The notes beneath the pieces are model-generated. The model saw only the letters and a list, made by a program, of their open reading frames with translations. It made no database searches and was not told the DNA's origin. The position numbers and the translations under genes were made by a program. From Stella humosa (GTDB lineage Bacteria; Pseudomonadota; Alphaproteobacteria; ATCC43930; Allostellaceae): DNA of 64,000 bases. Location: NCBI RefSeq assembly GCF_006738645.1, contig NZ_AP019700.1:4074001-4138000 (forward strand), in the 5' to 3' direction. Below, piece by piece: positions 1 to 7,624 of the stretch (its first letter is position 1; each line of letters begins with the position of its first letter).

Positions 1-723
1 AGTGCGCCGCTCTCGATCAACCACGAGGAGCAGTTCCCGGCCGTCACCATCAGCTTCAACTTGGCCCAGGGGGCAAGCCTCAGCGATGCGGTGCAGGTGA
101 TCTCCGCCGCCCAGCGCCGGCTCAGCATGCCGACCGCCATCACCGGCAGCTATTCGGGCGATGCTGCGGAGTTCGAGAAGTCGCTGCAGGGCCAGCCCTG
201 GCTGATCCTGGCCGCCATCGTCGCCATCTACATCGTGCTGGGCGTGCTCTACGAGAGCTTCATCCACCCGGCCACCATCCTGTCGACGCTGCCGTCGGCC
301 GGCGTCGGCGCCCTGCTGGCGCTGATCCTGTTCGACCTCGACCTGTCCTTCGTGGCGCTGATCGGCATCATCCTCCTCATGGGTATCGTCAAGAAGAACG
401 CGATCCTGATGATCGACTTCGCGCTGGAGGCCGAGCGCCACCAGGGCATGACGCCCTACGACGCCATCGTCCAGGCGAGCGTGCTGCGCTTCCGGCCGAT
501 CATCATGACCACGCTGGCCGCCTTGTTCGGGGCGCTGCCGCTGGCGCTGGCGACGGGGCCCGGTGCGGAGCTGCGCATCCCGCTCGGCGTCAGCATCTGC
601 GGCGGGCTGATTCTCAGCCAGCTCCTGACGCTCTACACGACGCCCGTGATCTATCTGCTGATGGAGCGGCTGCGCGGCCGCGCCGGGCTGGAGCCCGCGG
701 CCCTGCCGAGCCCGGCCGAGTAG
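1..723 (+). CDS. RND multidrug efflux permease, C-terminal fragment (MdtB/MuxB-like)
   Basis: This is the last ~240 residues of an inner-membrane proton-driven RND (HAE1) pump; the 5' end lies outside the window and the frame is open from base 1. It shows the second-half membrane helices, including the segment with [20 protein letters not shown] and the [20 protein letters not shown] region typical of the last third of AcrB/MdtB proteins. It ends 10 nt before the next RND gene, which it closely resembles. This matches MdtBC/MuxBC systems, where two different permeases assemble with one adaptor. The adaptor and outer-membrane genes are presumably upstream. Family assignment is firm; the MdtB-versus-MdtC label is inferred from order. 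Confidence 0.93.
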   Translation, partial: SAPLSINHEEQFPAVTISFNLAQGASLSDAVQVISAAQRRLSMPTAITGSYSGDAAEFEKSLQGQPWLILAAIVAIYIVLGVLYESFIHPATILSTLPSAGVGALLALILFDLDLSFVALIGIILLMGIVKKNAILMIDFALEAERHQGMTPYDAIVQASVLRFRPIIMTTLAALFGALPLALATGPGAELRIPLGVSICGGLILSQLLTLYTTPVIYLLMERLRGRAGLEPAALPSPAE

Positions 724-733
724 GGCGCGAGCC

Positions 734-3700
734 TTGAGCATCTCCACCCCCTTCATCGAGCGGCCGGTCGCCACCATCCTCCTGGCGATCGGCCTCTTCC
801 TGGTGGGCATGGTCGCCTACATCTTCCTGCCGGTGGCGAGCCTGCCGGCCGTCGACTACCCGACCATCCGCGTCTCGGCCAGCCGGCCGGGTGCCGACCC
901 CGAGATCATGGCGGCCACCGTTGCCGCCCCGCTGGAGCGGCGGCTGGGCGCCATCGCGGGCGTGACCGAGATCACCTCGTCGAGCGGCGTCGGCTCCACC
1001 AGCATCGTCGTGCAGTTCGACCTCGGCCGCGACATCGACGGGGCCGCGCGCGACATCCAGGCGGCGATCAATGCCGCCGCCGCCGACCTGCCGAGCGACC
1101 TGCCCAGCCGCCCCAACTTCCGCAAGGCCAACCCCGCCGCCGCCCCCGTCATCATCCTGTCGATGACCTCGCAGAGCCTGCCGCCGTCCGAGCTCTACGA
1201 CCTGGCCGACAGCATCCTGGTGCAGCGCCTGTCACAGGTGGAGGGCGTGGCCGAGGTGACGGTGAACGGCGCCGAGCAGCCGGCGATCCGCGTCCGCGTC
1301 GATCCCAACAGGCTGGCGGCCATGGGCCTCGGCCTCGACACGGTGCGCCAGGCGATCGCCCAGGCCAGCGTCGTCAACCCGGTCGGCACGCTGGAGGGGC
1401 CACGCCAGGCGACCTTCATCCTGACCGACGGCCAGCTCCGCACGGCCGAGCAGTTCAAGCATGTCGTGGTGCGCACCGAGGGCACGACGGTGGTGCGCCT
1501 GGGCGACATCGCGATCGTCGAGGACGGCGTGCGCAACGCCCGCTCGGCCGGCTGGGTCGGCGCCCAGCGCGGCATCCTGATCGTCATCAACCGCCAGGCC
1601 GACGCCAACGTCATCCGCACCGTCGACCAGATCAAGGCCGAACTGCCGGAACTGGAGATGCTGCTGCCGGCCGGCGTGAAGCTCGGCATCCTGTCGGACC
1701 GGACGACGACGATCCGCGCCAGCGTCGACGAGATGCAGTTCACCCTGGCGCTCTCGATCGGGCTGGTGACGCTGGTGGTGCTGCTGTTCCTGCGCCGGAC
1801 GACGCCGACGGTCGCTGCGGCGCTGACCGTGCCGCTGTCACTGGCCGGCACCTTCGGCCTGATGTGGCTGGCCGGCTATACCGTCAACAACCTGACCCTG
1901 ATGGCGCTGGTCATCGCCGTCGGCTTCGTCGTCGACGACGCGATCGTGATGATCGAGAACGTCTACAGCAATCTCGAAAAGGGCATGCAGCCACTGCAGG
2001 CCGCCATCGAGGGCGCGCGCCAGATCGGCTTCACGGTCGTCTCGATCAGCATTTCGCTGGTCGCCGCCTTCGTGCCGATCATCTTCATGCCGGGGATCAT
2101 CGGGCGGCTCTTCCGCGAGTTCGCCATGACGATGACGTTCGCGATCCTCGTCTCCATGGTCGTGTCGCTGACGCTGACGCCGATGATCTGCGGCCAGTTC
2201 CTGAAGCGGCCGCCCAGGCGGGGCGAGAACTGGCTCGATCGCCGGGTGGAGCCGCTGCTGGACGGCATGGTGGCGGGCTATGGCCGGACGCTGACCTGGG
2301 CGCTCCGCCACCGGCTGCTGATGCTGCTGGTCTTCTTCGCCACCATGGCCGGCACCGCCTGGCTCTACGTCCAGTTGCCCAAGGGGTTCTTTCCCCAGGA
2401 CGATACCGGCCTCATCTTCGCCGGCACCCGGGCCTCGCCCGACGTGTCGTTCCAGACGATGCTGGGCCTGCAGCAGCAGGCGGCCGAGATCATTGCGGGG
2501 GACCCGGCGATCGCGGCCTTCGGCTCCTTCGTCGGCGGCGGCTCGCAGAGCAATTCCGGCCGCATGTTCATCAGCCTGAAGCCGCTGGCCGAGCGCGGCG
2601 CCAGTTCGCTCCAGGTCGTCAACCGGCTGCGACCCAAGCTGGCGGCCATTCCAGGCCTCCAGGTCTTCCTGATGCCGCAGCAGGACCTGCGCGTCGGCGG
2701 GCGCAGCGCCAACGCCTCCTACCAGTACACGCTGTGGACCGAGGACCTGAACGCGCTGAAGACCTGGGCGCCGCAGGTGCTGGAGCGGCTGCGCCAGGTG
2801 CCGAACGTCGTCGACGTGAACACCGACCGCGAACAGACCGGCCTGCAGGTGAACGTCTCCATCGACCGCGAGGCGGCAGCCCGCCTGGGCGTCAGCATCT
2901 CGTCGGTCGGCACGGCGCTGAACAACGCCTTCGCCCAGCGGCAGGTCTCGATCATCTATACCCAGCGCAACCAGTACCGCGTCATCTTCGAGGTCGAGCC
3001 GCGCTTCGCCACCGACCCGACGGCGCTGTCGCGCATCTATGCCACGGCCGCCGACGGCACGCAGGTGCCGCTGACCGCCGTCACCCGGCGCACAACCGGC
3101 ACGGCGCCGCTATCGGTCGCCCATCGCGGGCAATTTCCGTCGACCACCATCAGCTTCAACCTGGCGCCGGAAGCCGGGCTGGACGAGACGCTGGCCGCCG
3201 TCGACCGGGCGGTGGCCGAGATGCACATGCCCGACGTCATCCGCGCCGGCTTCGACGGCGATGCCGGGGCCTTCGCCCAGTCGTCCAACAGCCAGTTGAT
3301 CCTGATCCTGGGGGCGATCCTGGTGATCTACCTGGTGCTGGGCATCCTCTACGAGGACCTGCTGCACCCGCTGACCATCCTCTCCACCCTGCCCTCGGCC
3401 GGGCTGGGGGCGCTGATGTCGCTGAAGCTGGCGCAGATGGAACTGTCGATCATCGCCATGATCGGCATCATCCTGCTGGTCGGCATCGTCAAGAAGAACG
3501 GCATCATGATGGTCGACTTCGCGCTGGAGGCCGAGCGCAAGCGCGGCCTGTCGCCGGCGGACGCCATCCACGAGGCCTGCCTGGAGCGCTTCCGGCCGAT
3601 CCTGATGACAACGCTGGCCGCCCTCTTCGGCGCCATCCCGCTGGCGATCGCGACCGGCATCGGCGCCGAGTTGCGCCGGCCGCTCGGCATCACCATCGTC

Positions 3701-3817
3701 GGCGGCCTGTTCGTCTCGCAGGTGCTGACGCTCTACACCACGCCCGTCATCTACCTGATGCTCGATCGCCTGCGCCGTCGCCCCGCGCCGGCGCCGTTGC
3801 CGGCGCCGGCGGAGTAG
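734..3817 (+). CDS. RND multidrug efflux permease (MdtC/MuxC-like)
   Basis: This is a full-length 1027-residue RND permease that exports drugs or other amphiphiles using the proton gradient. The N-terminus (SISTPFIERPVATILLAIGL) is the first helix typical of HAE1 pumps. Helix 4 carries the paired aspartates (VGFVVDDAIVMIENVY, about residues 400-415) that relay protons, and the C-terminal half repeats the IVKKNGIMMVDFALEAE signature. I take the TTG at 734 as the start because it opens directly on the conserved N-terminus, 10 nt after the preceding permease stop. The two permeases are probably co-translated and heteromeric. The substrate is unknown. Confidence 0.95.
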   Translation: MSISTPFIERPVATILLAIGLFLVGMVAYIFLPVASLPAVDYPTIRVSASRPGADPEIMAATVAAPLERRLGAIAGVTEITSSSGVGSTSIVVQFDLGRDIDGAARDIQAAINAAAADLPSDLPSRPNFRKANPAAAPVIILSMTSQSLPPSELYDLADSILVQRLSQVEGVAEVTVNGAEQPAIRVRVDPNRLAAMGLGLDTVRQAIAQASVVNPVGTLEGPRQATFILTDGQLRTAEQFKHVVVRTEGTTVVRLGDIAIVEDGVRNARSAGWVGAQRGILIVINRQADANVIRTVDQIKAELPELEMLLPAGVKLGILSDRTTTIRASVDEMQFTLALSIGLVTLVVLLFLRRTTPTVAAALTVPLSLAGTFGLMWLAGYTVNNLTLMALVIAVGFVVDDAIVMIENVYSNLEKGMQPLQAAIEGARQIGFTVVSISISLVAAFVPIIFMPGIIGRLFREFAMTMTFAILVSMVVSLTLTPMICGQFLKRPPRRGENWLDRRVEPLLDGMVAGYGRTLTWALRHRLLMLLVFFATMAGTAWLYVQLPKGFFPQDDTGLIFAGTRASPDVSFQTMLGLQQQAAEIIAGDPAIAAFGSFVGGGSQSNSGRMFISLKPLAERGASSLQVVNRLRPKLAAIPGLQVFLMPQQDLRVGGRSANASYQYTLWTEDLNALKTWAPQVLERLRQVPNVVDVNTDREQTGLQVNVSIDREAAARLGVSISSVGTALNNAFAQRQVSIIYTQRNQYRVIFEVEPRFATDPTALSRIYATAADGTQVPLTAVTRRTTGTAPLSVAHRGQFPSTTISFNLAPEAGLDETLAAVDRAVAEMHMPDVIRAGFDGDAGAFAQSSNSQLILILGAILVIYLVLGILYEDLLHPLTILSTLPSAGLGALMSLKLAQMELSIIAMIGIILLVGIVKKNGIMMVDFALEAERKRGLSPADAIHEACLERFRPILMTTLAALFGAIPLAIATGIGAELRRPLGITIVGGLFVSQVLTLYTTPVIYLMLDRLRRRPAPAPLPAPAE

Positions 3818-3827
3818 ACGCCGCCCG

Positions 3828-3977
3828 TCAGGCGTTGGGCTGCGGCAGCGGCGGGATGTGGGGAATTTCCGGCGGGATCTCGGTCGGCGGCGCGGTCGGT
3901 TCCGGCGGCGGCATCGGCGGCTTCTCCGGCTGGCCGGGCTGGGGCGGGTTCTGCGGGGTGGGCGGGTCGATTCCCAT
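3828..3977 (-). CDS. small proline-rich hypothetical protein
   Basis: This is a 49-codon frame beginning MGIDPPTPQNPPQPGQPEKP, in which about 40% of residues are proline. It has no membrane segment or cysteine. An AGGAG motif lies 11 nt before the ATG on the minus strand, a little far but usable. It fills the gap between the RND gene, whose stop lies just past its 3' end, and the quinone reductase. Small proline-rich ORFs are common in GC-rich alphaproteobacteria and have no assigned function. It could also be a chance frame, since CCG-rich DNA easily encodes proline runs. The ribosome site and clean open frame are the only support. Confidence 0.4.
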   Translation of the reverse strand: MGIDPPTPQNPPQPGQPEKPPMPPPEPTAPPTEIPPEIPHIPPLPQPNA

Positions 3978-4064
3978 GGGGCCGAATGCTCCTATGATAC
4001 TGGCTTCGTCCCCTGGTCAATGTGACCCGCCCCCGCCCGGTTCCAGCGCCGGCCGCTCCTGGCG

Positions 4065-5039
4065 CTACAGCGTCAGGACGACATTGCCGATGACGCGGCC
4101 CTGTTCGACGGCCTCGTGCGCCTCGACGATCCGGTCCAGCGGCAGCGTCAGCCCGATCGCGTGGGACAGCCGGCCGGCCGCCAGCATGCCACCCAGCCCC
4201 GACACCGCCGCCGCCCGCTCCGCCTGCGTCAGTTCATAGACCAGGAAGAACTTGATGGTGGCGGCCGAGAACAGGCAGAAGGGCGCCGGCAGCGCCGCCT
4301 CCGGCCCGCCGACGCCGTAGACGACGACGGTGCCGCGCGGCGCCAGCACCGCCGGCAGCAGGCGGGCGTTGGCGGTGACGTCGAGCTCGATCACCCGGTC
4401 GACGCCGCGCCCGCCGGTCAGAGCCTGCACCCGCGCGCCCACATCCTCGCTGCGATAGTTGATCGCGTGGTCGGCGCCGGCCGCCGTCGCATGGGCGGCC
4501 TTGTCCGGGCCGCTGACGGTCGTCAGCACGGTGGCGCCGCTGGCCTTGGCGATCTGGATGGCATAGTGCGACACGGCACCGGCACCGCCCGAGACCAGGA
4601 TCGTCTGCCCGGCCACCGGGCCGTCGATCATCACGGCATGCCAAGCGGTGAGTGCGGGGATGCCGAGGCAGGCCCCCGCCTCGAAGCTGGTGCCGTCCGG
4701 CAGGGGCACGGCCATTTCGGCCGGCAGGGCGATGAATTCCGCGGCCGTGCCGAACTGCCGGCGCCACTGCCCGTTCCAGAGCCACACCCGCTCGCCCACG
4801 CGCGCCCGATCGACTCCAGCCCCCACCGCGTCGATCGTGCCGGCGCCATCGCTGTGCGGCACGACCCGCGAATAGGCCATCTTGCGCGAGCCGGCCCGGG
4901 TCTTCACGTCCGACGGATTGACGCCCGAGGCGGCGAGACGGACCCGCACCTCGCCCGCGCCCGGCTCCGGCCGCTCGATGTCGCCCAGCCGCAGCACCTC
5001 GGCCGCCGTCCCGTTGGCCTCGTAGTACGCCGCCCGCAT
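4065..5039 (-). CDS. zinc-independent NADPH:quinone oxidoreductase (zeta-crystallin type)
   Basis: This 324-residue medium-chain dehydrogenase/reductase probably reduces quinones or alpha,beta-unsaturated carbonyls with NADPH. The N-terminus shows the GroES-like fold start (MRAAYYEANGTAAEVLRLGD) with the ASGVNPSDVKTRAG motif characteristic of the QOR branch. The Rossmann segment is ILVSGGAGAVSHYAIQIAKA (about residues 145-165). The zinc-ligand cysteines of alcohol dehydrogenases are absent, as expected for QOR. The ATG is preceded on the minus strand by a GGGAGGA-like ribosome site. It stands alone and is divergent from the small transcription unit that follows. Substrate is not predictable. 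Confidence 0.9.
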   Translation of the reverse strand: MRAAYYEANGTAAEVLRLGDIERPEPGAGEVRVRLAASGVNPSDVKTRAGSRKMAYSRVVPHSDGAGTIDAVGAGVDRARVGERVWLWNGQWRRQFGTAAEFIALPAEMAVPLPDGTSFEAGACLGIPALTAWHAVMIDGPVAGQTILVSGGAGAVSHYAIQIAKASGATVLTTVSGPDKAAHATAAGADHAINYRSEDVGARVQALTGGRGVDRVIELDVTANARLLPAVLAPRGTVVVYGVGGPEAALPAPFCLFSAATIKFFLVYELTQAERAAAVSGLGGMLAAGRLSHAIGLTLPLDRIVEAHEAVEQGRVIGNVVLTL

Positions 5040-5067
5040 GGTCGTCCTCCCTCTTCCGCTTTCCTGG

Positions 5068-5095
5068 TTGCAAGTCCACCGTCAGTGCCTACACT
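5068..5095 (+). promoter_or_regulatory. candidate sigma70 promoter
   Basis: TTGCAA at 5068-5073 and TACACT at 5090-5095 are separated by 16 nt, a good match to a housekeeping promoter for this GC-rich genome. Predicted transcription starts near 5102, about 30 nt before the short GTG frame at 5132. It points away from the quinone reductase and would drive the leader or small RNA below. Confidence 0.55.
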
Positions 5096-5115
5096 GCGAA
5101 TCGTCGTCAACAACC

Positions 5116-5132
5116 GAAAGGAGGTGATCCAG
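5116..5132 (+). promoter_or_regulatory. unusually long Shine-Dalgarno (17-nt complement of 16S 3' end)
   Basis: GAAAGGAGGTGATCCAG pairs without a mismatch to the conserved 16S tail CTGGATCACCTCCTTTC. The AGGAGG core sits 7 nt before the GTG at 5132, the optimal distance. Ordinary ribosome sites pair over 4-7 nt, so this one would bind 30S subunits very tightly. That fits either very strong initiation on the short frame or a ribosome-trapping role. Confidence 0.7.
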
Positions 5133-5212
5133 TGTCTCATTGTCTCTACCCGCGTTCGCTGGGTGCCCTGAGCCTGATCCCTGCCTCTGTCGGGGTATCC
5201 GGGGTCTCCTGA
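5132..5212 (+). CDS. putative 26-residue leader peptide
   Basis: A GTG-initiated frame of 26 codons starts MSHCLYPRSLG and ends at TGA 5210. It sits directly behind the extended Shine-Dalgarno, with ideal spacing, and downstream of a plausible promoter. The peptide has one cysteine and no clear run of a single amino acid that would suggest classical amino-acid attenuation. It could be a leader peptide whose translation controls folding of the downstream hairpins, or a free small protein. No homologue is recognised. The case rests on the initiation signals rather than on the peptide sequence. Confidence 0.45.
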   Translation: MSHCLYPRSLGALSLIPASVGVSGVS

Positions 5213-5278
5213 CACCCGTCTACGGCCGGTATCGGCGCGTCATCGCGCCTGACCGGTCGAAACGCGGTTCGACAATGG

Positions 5279-5310
5279 GGGGTCGCTCCGAAAGGAGCGG
5301 CCCCTTCTTG
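5279..5310 (+). terminator. rho-independent-like terminator with GAAA tetraloop
   Basis: Bases 5279-5289 pair with 5294-5304 (11 bp, one G-U) around a GAAA loop. A T-rich tail, TTCTTGCTT, follows. It ends 14 nt before the ATG of the YaiI-type gene, so that gene needs read-through or its own promoter. Confidence 0.65.
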
Positions 5311-5324
5311 CTTCAAGGTGCCCG

Positions 5325-5792
5325 ATGAGCGTGCCGATCGAGATCTTGGTGGATGCAGACGCCTGCCCGGTGAAGGCCGAGATCTATCGCGTGGCCGCCC
5401 GCCACAAGGTGAAGGTGGTCGTCGTTTCGGGCGGGTTCGTCAATACGCCGATGGACCCGATGATCGAGCGCGTGATCGCCGGTCCGGGCTTCGATGCCGC
5501 CGATGACCGGCTCGCCGAACGCGCCCGGCCGGGCAGCATCGTCATCACCGGCGACGTGCCCCTGGCCGACCGCGCCATCAAGGCCGGTGCCGAGGCGATC
5601 GGCTCGACCGGTCGGCCCTTCACCGAAGCATCGATCGGCATGGCGCTGGCCATGCGCAACCTGATGGATGACATGCGCGCGATGGGCGAGCGCACGACCG
5701 GCCCCAAGCCCTTCTCCGCCCGCGATCGCTCCGCCTTCCTGTCGGCGCTGGACGCGGCGATCGTCCGGCTGAAGCGCAAGGGGTTCGTCTGA
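5325..5792 (+). CDS. YaiI/YqxD family protein (DUF188)
   Basis: This 155-residue protein belongs to the DUF188/YaiI family, a small cytoplasmic fold related to PIN/NYN-like nuclease domains; no activity is established. Visible family hallmarks are the N-terminal [17 protein letters not shown] segment (residues 8-25) with its aspartates and the [17 protein letters not shown] motif near residue 75. The length matches the family (about 150). AAGGTG lies 5 nt before the ATG, and the gene follows the terminator-like hairpin of the small transcription unit, suggesting possible attenuation control. It converges with the VIT-family gene, with 7 nt between the stops. Confidence 0.92.
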   Translation: MSVPIEILVDADACPVKAEIYRVAARHKVKVVVVSGGFVNTPMDPMIERVIAGPGFDAADDRLAERARPGSIVITGDVPLADRAIKAGAEAIGSTGRPFTEASIGMALAMRNLMDDMRAMGERTTGPKPFSARDRSAFLSALDAAIVRLKRKGFV

Positions 5793-5799
5793 CGGCCGC

Positions 5800-6495
5800 T
5801 CAGACGACCGTGCCGGCGACGGCGCCGATCAAGGCCGTGACCGCCATGGCGAAGGCACCCCAGAAGGTGACGCGAAGGGTGGGCTTCAGGATACCGGCGC
5901 CGCCGGCACGCGCGCCCACCGCCCCCAGCAGGGCCAGGAAGGCGAGCGAGCCCCCCGCCACCACATAGGCCAGCATCGGCCCCGGCGACGCCAGGGCGAG
6001 CGCGATGGGTGCGGCCGCGCCGACCGAGAAGGTCAGGGCCGATGCGATTGCCGCCTGCACCGGGCGCGCCTTGCTGATGTCCGAGATGCCGAGTTCGTCG
6101 CGCGCATGGGCGCCCAGCGCGTCGCGCGCCATCAACTGCCGGGCGACGTCACGGGCCAGATCCGGCGCCAGGCCGCGGCCGACGTAGATCCGCGCCAGCT
6201 CCTCCAGCTCCAGGGTCGGGTCGGCGGCCAGCTCCACCCTCTCGCGGGCGATGTCGGCCTGCTCGGTGTCGGCCTGCGAGCTGACCGACACATATTCGCC
6301 GGCTGCCATCGACATGGCGCCGGCGACCAGGCCGGCCACGCCCGCCAGCAGGACGTCGCCGGCGCCGGCCGCCGCAGAGGCAACGCCGATGATCAGGCTC
6401 GACGTCGAGATGATGCCGTCATTGGCGCCCAGCACGGCCGCGCGCAGCCAGCCGATCCGCCCCACCAGGTGCCGTTCGCGATGCGGGCCTCTCAT
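5800..6495 (-). CDS. VIT family integral membrane protein
   Basis: This 231-residue protein resembles the VIT1/CCC1 family of divalent metal (iron/manganese) transporters. Residues 17-41 (LRAAVLGANDGIISTSSLII) form the diagnostic first helix. Helices 2 and 3-5 follow, separated by an acidic/basic loop (about residues 75-145) that in plant VIT1 binds metal. I chose the ATG at 6495 because GGAGGTGGCACC precedes it; the open frame extends further upstream without a better start. Function in metal efflux or storage is inferred from the family. It stands alone between convergent and tandem neighbours. Confidence 0.9.
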   Translation of the reverse strand: MRGPHRERHLVGRIGWLRAAVLGANDGIISTSSLIIGVASAAAGAGDVLLAGVAGLVAGAMSMAAGEYVSVSSQADTEQADIARERVELAADPTLELEELARIYVGRGLAPDLARDVARQLMARDALGAHARDELGISDISKARPVQAAIASALTFSVGAAAPIALALASPGPMLAYVVAGGSLAFLALLGAVGARAGGAGILKPTLRVTFWGAFAMAVTALIGAVAGTVV

Positions 6496-6548
6496 GGTGC
6501 CACCTCCGCCGATCCGGGCGTGAACCGGCACCATGAGCGGTGCCGGGG

Positions 6549-7601
6549 CTACAGTGCGTCGGGCCGGAAGCCGATCAGCGCCTCGAAGCGCTCGGCATAG
6601 CGTGGCCAGGCCTCGGGGTTGATCAGGCGCGGCGGGACGCGGCCCTCGAAGAGGGCGATCCATTGCTCGGCCGCCGCCTCGGACATGTTGCGCAGCGATT
6701 CCTCGGTGATGCCGGCGATGTGCGGGGTGGCGATGACGTTGGCCAGGCGCAGCAGCGGATGGTCGGGCGGCGGCGGTTCCTTCAGGAAGACGTCGATGCC
6801 CGCACCCGCGATCCGGCCGGCGACCAGTGCCGCCTCCAGCGCCGGCTCGTCATGGATGCCGCCGCGGGCGGTGTTGACGAAGTAGGCGGTGGGCCGCATC
6901 CCCGCGAACTGGGCGGCACCGAACATGCCGAAGGTCTCGTCGTTGCGCGGGCAGTGGACCGACACGAAGTCCGCGCGCGCCAGCAACTCGTCCAGCGACA
7001 CCTGGAGGGCGCCGCGGGCGGCGGCCTCGGCTGCCGTCAGATAGGGGTCGAAGGCCAGCACCGTCATGCCGAACAGGCCGCGGCACAACTCGGCCGTGCG
7101 CGTGCCGATCTGGCCCAGGCCGACGATGCCGACGGTGCGGCCGCGCAGCTCGCGCCCGGTATAGAGGAACCGATCGAGGTCGCGGTCGCGGCGCAGTGCG
7201 CGGTCGGTGATGCCGATGTTCTTGGCCAGCGCCAGCATAAGGCCCAGCGCATGCTCGGCCACGGCTTCCTTGTTGGTGCCGGACTGGTTGCAGACGATGA
7301 CGCCGGCCGCGGTGCAGGCCGCCACGTCGACCATGTCGAATCCGGCCCCGGTCGAGCTGATCGCCAGCAGGCTGGGGCAGCGGCGCAGCAGGTCGGCATC
7401 GCCGAACCAGGGCTCGCGCAGTTCGGTGCGCGGCGCGATCTGGTAGCCATGGACGCGCGCCATCACGGCGGCATTGTCGCCGTCGGGATCGGCATAGTGC
7501 CGGCGCACCAGCTCGATGTCCTCGCGCCGGCCCAGGATGTCCTCGGCCACCGGGTCGACCCACTTCTCGAAATAGGCCAGCCGCTTCACGTTGGTCGCCA
7601 C
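6549..7601 (-). CDS. D-isomer-specific 2-hydroxyacid dehydrogenase
   Basis: This 350-residue NAD(P)-dependent oxidoreductase of the phosphoglycerate dehydrogenase-like family reduces a 2-ketoacid or oxidises the D-hydroxyacid. The Rossmann motif GIVGLGQIG appears around residue 157. The substrate-binding arginine lies in NTARGG near 245, and the catalytic histidine in TPHIAG near 290. The GTG start at 7601 follows GGGGGAGGA by 4 nt. The frame continues upstream but lacks conserved sequence. It lies 23 nt downstream of the flavoprotein stop, so the three minus-strand genes from 9834 to 6549 may form one operon. Specific substrate is unknown. Confidence 0.9.
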   Translation of the reverse strand: MATNVKRLAYFEKWVDPVAEDILGRREDIELVRRHYADPDGDNAAVMARVHGYQIAPRTELREPWFGDADLLRRCPSLLAISSTGAGFDMVDVAACTAAGVIVCNQSGTNKEAVAEHALGLMLALAKNIGITDRALRRDRDLDRFLYTGRELRGRTVGIVGLGQIGTRTAELCRGLFGMTVLAFDPYLTAAEAAARGALQVSLDELLARADFVSVHCPRNDETFGMFGAAQFAGMRPTAYFVNTARGGIHDEPALEAALVAGRIAGAGIDVFLKEPPPPDHPLLRLANVIATPHIAGITEESLRNMSEAAAEQWIALFEGRVPPRLINPEAWPRYAERFEALIGFRPDAL

Positions 7602-7624
7602 GCGTCCTCCCCCAGGTTCGAACC

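Larger units (their letters stand above)
5102..5310 (+). ncRNA. candidate small RNA or leader transcript with extended anti-anti-Shine-Dalgarno
   Basis: Between a likely promoter and a terminator-like hairpin lies a ~210-nt unit. It contains a 17-nt stretch (GAAAGGAGGTGATCCAG, 5116-5132) that is the exact complement of the usual alphaproteobacterial 16S rRNA 3' tail. Then come a 26-codon frame and a bulged hairpin (CCGGT 5226-5230 with ACCGG 5252-5256, enclosing GGCGCG/CGCGCC 5234-5249). It ends in an 11-bp terminator-like stem. Together these look like an autonomous small transcript or an attenuating leader for the YaiI-type gene starting at 5325. The function is unknown, and I do not recognise a named RNA family. 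Confidence 0.5.

Noticed and set aside
4045-4066. AGCGCC...GGCGCT inverted repeat at the end of the quinone reductase gene
   Set aside because: The 6-bp stem overlaps the stop codon and lacks a T-tract. Such repeats arise often in GC-rich DNA.
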